From Timema cristinae (lineage: Eukaryota; Arthropoda; Insecta; Phasmatodea; Timematidae), in the NCBI GenBank assembly GCA_039000515.1, contig JBCFYV010000001.1, positions 52,570,410-52,634,409 on the forward strand: 64,000 nt of DNA. The letters are read 5' to 3'. Below the pieces are notes generated by a model that was not told where the DNA came from, searched no databases, and saw only the letters and a list, made by a program, of their open reading frames with translations. Shown one piece after another: positions 24,401-36,400 of this stretch. A program made the translations under genes and the position numbers. The number at the start of each line of letters is the position of its first letter. Positions within the stretch are counted from its first letter, which is position 1.

Positions 24401-27400
24401 AATAATCTGTTTCTAGTCTCGTTGCAAAGCATTATGTGTTATAATAAATTAGTTTTCATGTGAATTGGTGTACCACTCAATCGTATTTAACTCTCTGTTT
24501 CCGAATAACGTGAAAATCAAGCTCTATTCACTAACCACACACCTGCCAGGAACACTGGGACTACGTACAGCTCCAACAACAACTGAAATGTTTCTCCAGT
24601 TCCAGAGAACACTAGGTGGACAAGCATACGATGAGTAGCACTGTGGTTTGCCTCATTTTAGAACAAGTCTGCCACCTTTCCCAAAATAAAACAAGAAACC
24701 TTTTCAGTGTTGATTGAAAGAAATGTCTACAACGTATCTTTGGATTACTCAAGAAGGTATTGGGATGTTGTGAATCATAGATAATTAGAGGGTGGAGAAG
24801 GAGGGGAGGTTCAAATAGAGTAATTTACATAAATTTGTCAAAACCATTTGACTAATCATTTAAGTGTTATAAACTTTCATATATTGATTTCCACGGCCGA
24901 CAGTTTCACTAAACAGATAAATGAGTACTTATGCCACAAATTGTAGAACGGACATTTGCTGATAAATATTCATTTAGAGGTGTTGGGAAAATACATGGTT
25001 TATTGCATCTCGTAGCCGTTTGTTAGAAACCGACATTAAGTACGCGACGGGTGGCACCCTTACACTAAATATGATACCTTTCATTACATCAATCAAGAAG
25101 TAAAATTGCACAGTAATTAACAAACACTAGTGTCAACATTTATTTATAGATATTTTACTAAAGTAAATAAATAAATAAATAAATAAATTTAAATACAGTT
25201 TTGATGAGACAAACATCTTGCCAATTACCATTTTTTATCCTAATGAATTTTATTAAAACAACATTATTATAGAATATTCGGTAGTTTATTGTTAATAATA
25301 GTGAACCATATTAATTTCAAGCGCAAACTTTTTAAATTCAGATTATTTTGAAATGGGCCACACTATTATTAATTAAATCCACCCACCTTTTAGAAAATTT
25401 CAATAACAACAATATTAATGGTTATTGCTATAGTAATTCTAAAGAAACGTTTCTTAAATATAAAATGTATATTTAGCTATTTTATAAAAATACTCTAAAA
25501 ATATAATTGTAGTGTTAGTGAAATTTGGACAAAGTTACAGTCCTAAAATTTTAAAATGTGTACACAATTTAAAATTATTTCGATATTTGGTCTACACAGG
25601 CCCTCACATTTAATAGGGATGCTTATTAATTTATAAAATACTTTTAGTAGTTATTAGAATGTTATACTATTAATTTGCGTCAATAAAGTACAAATAAAGG
25701 CTACATGGCTAATATAAACCCACAACTTTGCAAATCCAGTATTCGGTTACAATTTGTCTTTCATTTATTGATCAAACATTCCTCTTAGACTTACGAGTTG
25801 ATATTGAAACAGCAAAACCAACAATCAAATATTAATATTTACCTATGCAATCCCGAATAACTATTTTAGTATCAAATAAGGTAAATAGTTTGCAATATAT
25901 GAAGGATAAGTTGATCATTATTTTGATGTCAATTTCTTGAGATTTAAGCATAATTGTTCATTTATTTAATGTGTATGTTTGTGTTAGACAGTTTGACTCA
26001 CTAATGCCAAAAAATTGATTGTGAAATTTCCTATTGAAGGCAGTGCTTTGTGATTTATAATTAGATTACTGGCCCAACAAGGGTATTTATTCGTGGCCCA
26101 TACCAGCAATGACTACCATCAAATTGTTCGTTCGTTCCCAAAGTAGCTATTCAATTATTCCTTCTAGCTTGAAGACTTGTACAGGTATGCACTGGATAAA
26201 TTTTCTCAGAGATATCATTTTAATTTTTTTATTTCAATCACCGCGTTTTACTACATGTTCAGGTTGTACGCACACGAATTAATAATTTCCATAAATATTT
26301 TAAATGGTGCTTAATATAATGTACTTTGTGCTAATTTTTTGTATTTACATTTTTAAAAGTCCGAACATATATGAAGGTGAGCAATAAATGTTTATTGAAA
26401 GGTATAGTTATATGAAAATTCTTCTACATTTTAACTTGGCTGCTACATTTCTATAAAAACATTAACTAATTTACATACAGTAATTTACTTTAATACATCT
26501 TATTGAAATGTACCAGATTTTTTCATAGTGAAGTTGAGAACGAAACAATTTGATGAAATATATTATACTCCGTTTACCCTCATACCTTATCTTGCAAGTT
26601 GTACCATAGTAGAATAATACAAGGTAAGCTTGCTATGTCACAGGGTGGATTATGGTACATTTATTTATAGGTATTTCTTTAAAGCCGTTAAACTGTCTAA
26701 AATAATTTACCATTTTGACTTTATTTAAATAAAGGAAAGATATTGTCCCTTTTATTGGAAATAATTTTCACTAAACCCGCTTCGGTAGAGTGGTGGTCCA
26801 ACGCGCTACCCTCGCGGTAGACTTGACTGCCGGCGACGGGTAGATAGAAGTTCTAATTTCGGTCAGGCGTTTAATGAGAATTCCACCTGGCCAGCAGGAA
26901 CAATATCAGCGAGCACAATATAAGCTAATGAGTATTCCACCTGGCCAGCAGGAACAATATCAGCGAGCACAATATAAGATAATGAATATTCCACCTGGCC
27001 AGCAGGAACAATATCAGCGAGCTCAATATAAGGTAATGAATATTCCACCTGGCCAGCAGGAACAATATAAGCGAGCACAATATAAGCTAATGAATATTCC
27101 ACCTGGCCAGCAGGAACAATATCAGCGAGCACAATATAAGATAATGAATATTCCACCTGGCCAGCAGGAACAATATCAGCGAGCACAATATAAGGTAATG
27201 AATATTCCACCTGGCCAGCAGGATCAATATCAGCGAGCACAATATAAGTTAATGAATATTCCACCTGGCCAGCAGGAACAATATCAGCGAGCACAATATA
27301 AGGTAATGAATATTCCACCTGGCCAGCAGGAACAATATCAGCGAGCACAATATAAGATAATGAATATTCCACTTGGCCAGCAGGAACAATATCAGCGAGC

Positions 27401-30400
27401 ACAATATAAGGTAATGAATATTCCACCTGGCCAGCAGGAACAATATCAGCGAGCACAATATAAGTTAATGAGTATTCCACCTGGCCAGCAGGAACAATAT
27501 CAGCGATCAAAATATAAGTGAATGAGTATTCCACCTGGCCAGCAGGAACAATATCAACGAGCACAATATAAGGTAATGAATATTCCACCTGGCCAGCAGG
27601 AACAATATCAGCGAGCACAATATAAGGTAATGAATATTCCACCTGGCCAGCAGGAACAGGATCAACGAGACTCCCAAATAAGCGGTGGCCATGAAGATCC
27701 ACACGTCGAATGAGAAGGGTTTCAGGAAGGAGAACAGCTCAGTCTCCGGTTTTTTTGGTTTGGTGAACAGGATGCTGATGCCTGAAACACGCGTATCATC
27801 ACAAAATCCTACAGGATCTATGTTTTACATTGTATGGTGAATGTGTAACACTGTCTACACATGATCGATTAATGGAGTAAAATGAGTTAAATAGATTGTG
27901 GTTGTGAAACCACCAGCTTCTTAGACAAATTTAAATGTTATCAGCATTTTATTGTCACTTAATGGTGGCCGTTAAAGTATTTTATGTAATGTTCATGTGA
28001 CATAATGTGATTATATATTCTACCAATAAACTATTTAATATTAAATAAATATCACTTTAATTTGTCTGGATTGATTAATTAAAATACTGTCTGTCTTATC
28101 ATATTATAATAGTATATCTAAGCCATCTATTAACAGGTGAAGCACCTACCCATTTAACGGCGAGCATTTAAAATCACGATCTATATTCCTTTAGCCTTGA
28201 AATGTAGAAGTCTTACCTTGACCGATTTAAAAATGGCCCTGTTATATAAGGGGCACCATAGGTTAACATGTTGAAATAAGCTCATTACGTTTACAGTAGA
28301 GGGATTATATGCAGAATGCTTTTAACATATCTGCAATTTTTTTTTTCATTATTCGCATTTAACGCGCACCTTCAAAATCAACTTATTGCATAAACACACG
28401 ACTTATAAACTAACGTAAATATAAATCAGGCACAACACCAAACCTCTTATCGTTAAGTCATTACTGTCAAAGAGAAAACCCACGTTTCATCAATGATGAA
28501 TTTTTCGCCCAAGCTGGGAATCGAACTCGGGATTCTAGTAAAACTAGGAAAACTAGGAAAACACGCTACCAGCTAAGGCAAGGTATCGGGCACCTCTGTA
28601 TCCTATTTCTGGGTGATAATTCAGGTTTAGGACTTGTGTCTTTCTTAGTGGCAGATCTTTTTTGTAGATGTCTTACCATTCTTTCGTGCTAAACGCATAT
28701 ATATTAATTACACTAATTGCTAGGAATGAGGAAGGTTGAATTTAGATAAAGCGTACCCCATTTTCATTCAGATAGAGTGGAAAGCCATTTAGAAAAAAAC
28801 CTTCAATACACCTGACCGGTTGATCTAACCCCGATCTCAACATCAAAAACAGTCCACTATATTGTGAAAATGACACCTTAGAGAAATTCATCAAAAAGCA
28901 GATAGTGTCAGAATTAATCATCTGTCTAACTATTTGAATCGTCTCAAGTTAAATAACTTACCTGTATTGAGGAATGGCATCGTAAAATCACTGCTTTTCC
29001 TCGGTCGTATGTAATGGTGAAGTCACAGATACCAAGGTCAGCTTTCTAAAAAAACAAAAGTATATAAGCGGAATTAACTTTAGTACTAACATAAACGTGT
29101 GATGGTATTCCTGTTTAGATTTCCATGTCCATGTTCCATATTTAAAACAATTCAATTCAAACAATAGTCTTAGCTTGTGTTAGACTCTAGGACAATATTG
29201 AAGGGAAATATAGTCTTATGAATATACTTCTTCATAATAGGATTGTTGGATAAAGAATAAAGTTAGTACTCATCTCAATAGAGCTCTCTATAATAAGATC
29301 AGTAAACAAGTAATGAAGTTACGTGGTCTTTAAATTCTTAACTTTTATCCAGTAAGATAGTAATAAAACTATAGTGTCTCTAACTCTTTATGGTGAATCT
29401 ACTATATTTAAACCCTTTCACGATGCAACTAGTAAACTAGTAGTACATACACCTTGTCAATAATCTCGCTATTTATATAACTAATAGACTAGTGATATAA
29501 CTAATAGACTAGTGATATAACTAATAGACTAGGAATACTAATGATCTTATATGATAGTGATATAACTAATGACTAGTGATATAACTAATAGACTAGTGAT
29601 ATAACTAATAGACTAGTGATATAACTAATAGACTAGTGATATAACTAATAGACTAGTGATATAACTAATAGACTAGTGGATATAACTAATAGACTAGTGA
29701 TATAACTAATAGACTAGTGATATAACTAATAGACTAGTGATATAACTAATAGACTAGTGATATAACTAATAGACTAGTGATATAACTAATAGACTAGTGA
29801 TATAACTAATAGACTAGTGATATAACTTAATAGACTAGTTAATAATGACTAGTGATTCACTAATAGATCTAGTGATATAACTAATAGACTAGTGATATAA
29901 CTAATAGACTAGTGATATAACTAATAGACTAGTGATATAACTAATAGACTAGTGATAATAATACTAATATAACTAGTGATATATAACTAATAGACTAGTG
30001 ATATAACTAATAGACTAGTGATATAACTAATAGACTAGTGATATAACATAGAATGATCATACTAATGACTGGATCAACTTAGACAGTCAAGTGACTAGTG
30101 ATATAACTAATAGACTAGTGATATAACTAAGTAGACTAGTGGAGTAAGTGTCAGACTTCTATGTGCGCCGGGTTCAATCCCCGGTCCGGCACAGATTATC
30201 TGATTCAACTCTTACCTCTAACAGACTCTTGTGAATTGGAATGCAGGCCCCACGTGGTCGGGTTCCACGTTAAATGTAGTCTTCATTCTTCATAATCACC
30301 TACCTACACATTAGCGTAAGCGTTAACCGAACGGGAGTAAGACGGGTGCTAATAATAATAATAATAATAATATGACTAGTGATATAACTAATAGACTAGT

Positions 30401-33400
30401 GAATAACTAATAGACTAGTGACATAACTAATAGACTAGTGATATAACTAATAGAATAGTGCATACCCTGTCAATGATCTCCTTCATGATGCCGTCCCACT
30501 TGCCAGTCGCCGTGTCTAGTGATCCCTGCTTGTTGCCAGGGGCTATTTTGAACTCGTATCCCTTAAATTTGAGCAGCTTGGCGATCTCTTTCTATGAGAT
30601 CCTTTGCAAACCCATGGAAACGTTCATTACCCATTGCATTTGGGTCCTTCCAATCGAGATATGGCATACCCTGAAATAATGGGGAGTGTTGTCTCAAGTT
30701 TTCAAGTTTATTTTATCTAGCTTAACCCGTTTGTTTTGCAAATAAATTCAGACAACCTCATTATTATTGCTTGTAAATGCTAAAATTTATATTGATTGTG
30801 AAGATTCGAAACATAATTTTTATCACAACTCTATTAATTATATGACATAATATATATTAATCTACACAAAGATGTAAAACCTAGCTTTAGATGAACAAAA
30901 CTATAACTAAAAATTAAAACATTTACTAGAAGTGTACTAAAATATCTAAAACTCAGTTCTAATGTAGAAACTCAGTATTTCCGTTTGATGTTAAATTGTA
31001 GTTTGTTTATAGTTTGGTTTATTCTTTAATTATGAAAGTTGTTGTTTTTGAAGTAATGGAGGAGGGTTCATAGATTAATGTTAGAAATAACCTCAATTAT
31101 ATACATATGCGTTGAGGATATAATTGGTAGAAGTCCACCCATTATTTCAAAATCTATAAAGGATTAACACTCACATATTTGATAGATTAAAACAATTTAT
31201 TTCCCTTCTGATATCTGGTTGTTAATTGCTCAACCTATAAAACAAATTAAATTTAAAAAAGAGGGTGCATTACAAGTGATTGTACCAACATGGATGAGGA
31301 AATAAATAGAACATCACAATGTAAACAAAAAATGTACATACAGTTATCCGGAAATTTAAAGTCTTACATTGGCTGAATACATTAAGATGCTATATTACAG
31401 TCTACTTCAGTTTTTTTTTAAATATTCACCAGCTACGTACTCTTTTTGGTGTCTTGGACTAATTGACGTATCCGTTCCATATTTCCCTAAAAAAAAATAA
31501 TCTTACTATCTTGAACTGCACAAACGCTCGTTCCAAATTTTAATAAAGCTTCAGTGATAAGTTAAAAAAACTATTAAAGAGACGAACAGAAGATTTTAAA
31601 AGTCAAAGTCATAATATTAAAATTGCGTTAGTATGCTTATCAAAAACTACTACCACAAAAATAATTCAGTTACACGGTAGGTGGCTCCAGAAATCCTTCG
31701 TGTGCTCAAAGGGGTACGCACCAAATTGGGGCAAATACCGGTGTACACCATAGTGAAACCAAGCAATGTAAGTTTGACACCGTTCAGGACAAATGGAGGG
31801 TACATGTTGACACACTCTATGGTTGAGACTTACAGTCTTGGAGGAGACAATGAAGGTCTTGTTCTTGATGTTCCTCTGGATCTCGGTGAGTACCTCGCTA
31901 TAAGTTTGAGTGTGGTTGAGGCCGTCACCGAGTTCCAAGACCCCACGCGACGCACTGCTCCGTGTGACACATCCACCATGTCCAGAGTGAAGTCGTGGCG
32001 ACGCCCTCTATCGTCGAACGAGATGGAGCCTGTTAACCCTGAGTCTTCATCTGAGAAACATTCTAAATTATAATTGGGCTAGGATGTCGTGCAAAAAGAA
32101 CAGATAAACCAAATCACAATAAACTGAGTCTTCATCTTGTAAACGTTCAGGCCTCATTGATAATCTAGATTAGAAGTCAAAGACAATGCATTAAACTATT
32201 AGTAAATTATGACCTTGATCATGGGATGATTCCTGGATAACTTAGTGGTAAAGTATTGGTGACCTGAGCCAAGGGTTCTGGGCTCTATTCTCATATACAG
32301 GTATAATTTTTCAATTTATCAACATATAAGCTGTATTGGATATAGGAATAGTTTATCAACATGGTCCGTGGTGCAATGAGACAGAAATCACAGATATTGG
32401 AGTCAAATGGGGTGGTTCAACATATCAATTGCTCCAACTTAAGTTAACAATATCTGGTTCTCTGGCTAATTTTTCATGCTAGTGCAGTTTACAGTCCAAT
32501 TTTCATAGAAAGACTAGAAAAGCTACTAGGTCTAGTTTCACGTGTTAATATGTCCAGTCATGTTATCTGTAGCCGTCCAACTTGGAAATTTATATTAACC
32601 ATCAATATTTATAAAATAAATAATATGGTGACAAAAAAGCTTGTATTTTCTAAACACAAACACAAGCGGGTTAGCAAGTTAAGTTGATAGGCATAGATGT
32701 GGGATGGAGTATTTATGGTTGAAGGATTTACTGATAATGTTTTCCTAATATTTTCCCGTAAATTTCTTATTTAAAAAATCCAAATTTTTAAATACAACAA
32801 ATGCAATATAAATGTCTCCAAAGAACGTTAACACAGACACATTATCAATAACAGTAATTACAGATATTTTCTCCCAATCACGTATTGTTTATAGCGTTTG
32901 GTGGTTGTATGTGTTCCTAATTGGATCTTCTGTAGAATATATACTACTTCAATATTAGAATAAAAGCCTTAAAGAATACATTCTCTTTACTTTAGATTGT
33001 ATCAAATGCATATTTTACTGGAACATTTTAAAAATAAAACTGCCAATATATATTTGGATTTCATTTTTAGTATATCATCAATGATAAAATTTAACTAATT
33101 CTAGGTTTAGTTCAATTATTAGCCAACAACTTTTGCCCTCCCTACTTCCTCCCCATTGCCTTCCAAACACACTATTTGACGGATTACAGTGCCCTAGTGA
33201 TTAGTCTTTCTATTTACACAAGTGTAACTTACTTTATTGCAGTTATTTCTCTAAGATTTTACACTATTACGTGCGCGAACACAGATATTTATCACCATTC
33301 ATGGGCATTTGAAATACGAATCTAATTTTCTCACAAAGATGTTTCAAATAAAATTTTGTTTTTACTTTGCTAAAATCACACGTAAAAGGTACATATACAA

Positions 33401-36400
33401 TTAACATATTGGAACAATGTTTATTTCAAATGAGAATATGGGGGAAGGTTAAATAATATCAGAATATCCCCATCATTGGCAATCTACTCTATTGTGAGAA
33501 TAGTGCATTAGACTATGCAGCCACTGAAGTGAGTAGGTAGTCATAAGGCAGGATCTTACCAACTTCATGTAGTTCCTGAGGGAGAACCCAGCCTACAACT
33601 TACCAACTTCATGTAGTTCCTGAGGGAGAACCAAGCCTACAACTTACCAACTTCATGTAGTTCCTGAGGGAGAACCCAGCCTACAACTTACCAACTTCAT
33701 GTAGTTCCTGAGGGAGAACCCAGCCTACAACTTACCAACTTCATGTAGTTCCTGAGGGAGAACCCAGCCTACAACTTACCAACTTCATGTAGTTCCTGAG
33801 GGAGAACCCAGCCTACAACTTACCAACTTCATGTAGTTCCTGAGGGAGAACCCAGCCTACAACTTACCAACTTCATGTAGTTCCTGAGGGAGAACCCAGC
33901 CTACAACTTACCAACTTCATGTAGTTCCTGAGGGAGAACCCAGCCTACAACTTACCAACTTCATGTAGTTCCTGAGGGAGAACCCAGCCTACAACTTACC
34001 AACTTCATGTAGTTCCTGAGGGAGAACCCAGCCTACAACTTACCAACTTCATGTAGTTCCTGAGAGAGAAAACCCAGCCTACAACTTACCAACTTCATGT
34101 AGTTCCTGAGGGAGAACCCAGCCTACAACTTACCAACTTCATGTAGTTCCTGAGAGAAAACCCAGCCTACAACTTACCAACTTCATGTAGTTCCTGAGAG
34201 AGAACCCAGCCTACAACTTACCAACTTCATGTAGCTCCTGAGGGAGAACCCAGCCTACAACTTACCAACTTCATGTAGTTCCTGAGGGAGAACCAGCCTA
34301 CAACTTACCAACTTCATGTAGTTCCTGAGGGAGAACCCAGCCTACAACTTACCAACTTCATGTAGTTCCTGAGGGAGAACCCAGCCTACAACTTACCAAC
34401 TTCATGTAGTTCCTGAGGGAGAACCCAGCCTACAACTTACCAACTTCATGTAGTTCCTGAGAGAGAACCCAGCCTACAATACCAACTTCATGTAGTTCCT
34501 GAGAGAGAACCCAGCTACAAATTACCAACTTCATGTAGTTCCTGAGGGAGAACCCAGCCTACAATCCTTACCAACTTCATGTAGTTCCTGAGAGAGAACC
34601 CAGCCTACAACTTACCAACTTCATGTAGTTCCTGAGGGAGAACCAGCTACAACTTACCAACTTCATGTAGTTCCTGAGGGAGAACCCAGCCTACAACTTA
34701 CCAACTTCATGTAGTTCCTGAGGGAGAACCCAGCCTACAACTTACCAACTTCATGTAGTTCCTGAGAGAGAACCCAGCCTACAACTTTACCAACTTCATG
34801 TAGTTCCTGAGGGAGAACCCAGCCTACAACTTACCAACTTCATGTAGTTCCTGAGGGAGAACCCAGCCTACAAACTTACCAACTTCATGTAGTTCCTGAG
34901 GGAGAACCCAGCCTACAACTTACCAACTTCATGTAGTTCCTGAGGGAGAACCCAACTTACAAACTTACCAACTTCATGTAGTTCCTGAGAGAGAAACCCA
35001 GCCTACAACTTACCAAACTTCATGTAGTTCCTGAGGGAGAACCCAGCCTACAACTTACCAACTTCATGTAGTTCCTGAGAGAGAACCCAGCCTACAACTT
35101 ACCAACTTCATGTAGTTCCTGAGGGAGAACCCAGCCTACAACTTACCAACTTCATGTAGTTCCTGAGAGAGAACCCAGCCTACAACTTACCAACTTCATG
35201 TAGTTCCTCAGGGAGAAACCAGCCTACAACTTACCAACTTCATGTAGTTCCTAGAGGAGAACCCAGCCTACAACTTACCAAACCTAACTTACCAACTTCA
35301 TGTAGTTCCTGAGGGAGAAAACCCAGCCTACAAATTACCAACTTCATGTAGTTCCTGAGGGAGAACCCAGCCTACAACTTACAACTTCATGTAGTTCCTG
35401 AGAGGAACCCAAGCCTACAACTTACAACTTCATGTAGTTCCTGAGAGAGAACCAGCCTACAAACTTACCAATTCATGTAGTTCTGAGAGAGAAACCCAGC
35501 CTTACAACTTACCAACTTCATGTAGTTCCTGAGAGAGAACCCAGCCTACAACTTACCAATTCATGTAGTTCCTGAGGGAGAACCAAGCCTACAACTTACC
35601 AACTTCATGTAGTTCCTGAGGAGAAACCCAGCCTACAACTTACCAACTTCATGTAGTTCCTAGGGAGAAACCCAGCCTACAACTTACCAACTTCATGTAG
35701 TTCATCGAGGGAGAACCCAGCCTACAACTTACCAACTTCATGTAGTTCCTGAGAGAGAACCCAGCCTACAACTTACCAACTTCATGTAGTTCTGAGGGAG
35801 AACCCAGCCTACAACTTACCAAACTTCATGTAGTTCCTGAGAGAGAAACCCAGCCTACAACTTACCAACTTCATGTAGTTCCTGAGGAAAACCCAGCCTA
35901 CAACTTACCAACTTCATGTAGTTCCTGAGGAGAACCCAGCCTACAACTTACAACTTCATGTAGTTCCTGAGAGAGAACCCAGCCTACAACTTACCAAACT
36001 TCATGTAGTTCCTGAGAGAGAACCCAGCCTACAACTTACCAACTTCATGTAGTTCCTGAGGGAGAACCCAGCCTACAACTTACCAACTTCATGTAGTTCC
36101 TGAGAGAGAACCAGCCTACAACTTAACAACTTCATGTAGTTCTGAGAGAGAACCCAGCCTACAACTTACCAACTTCATGTAGTTCTGAGAGGAGAACCAG
36201 CCTACAACTTACCAACTTCATGTAGTTCCTGAGAGAGAACCCAAGCCTACAACTTACCAACTTCATGTAGTTCCTGAGGGAGAACCCAGCCTACAACTTA
36301 CCAACTTCATGTAGTCCTGAGGAGAACCCAGCCTACAACTTACCAACTTCATGTAGTTCCTGAGGAGAACCAGCCTACAACTTACCAACTTCATGTAGTT

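Noticed and set aside
26874..27713. Long open frames on both strands (repeats of [17 protein letters not shown] and [18 protein letters not shown])
   Set aside because: They exist only because the 54-bp unit is a multiple of three and lacks stops. Apart from the M1 exon end, no known protein matches.
31666..32073. Frames on both strands around 31.7-32.0 kb
   Set aside because: The minus frame is the second half of a real exon read through its donor; the plus frame is its shadow.
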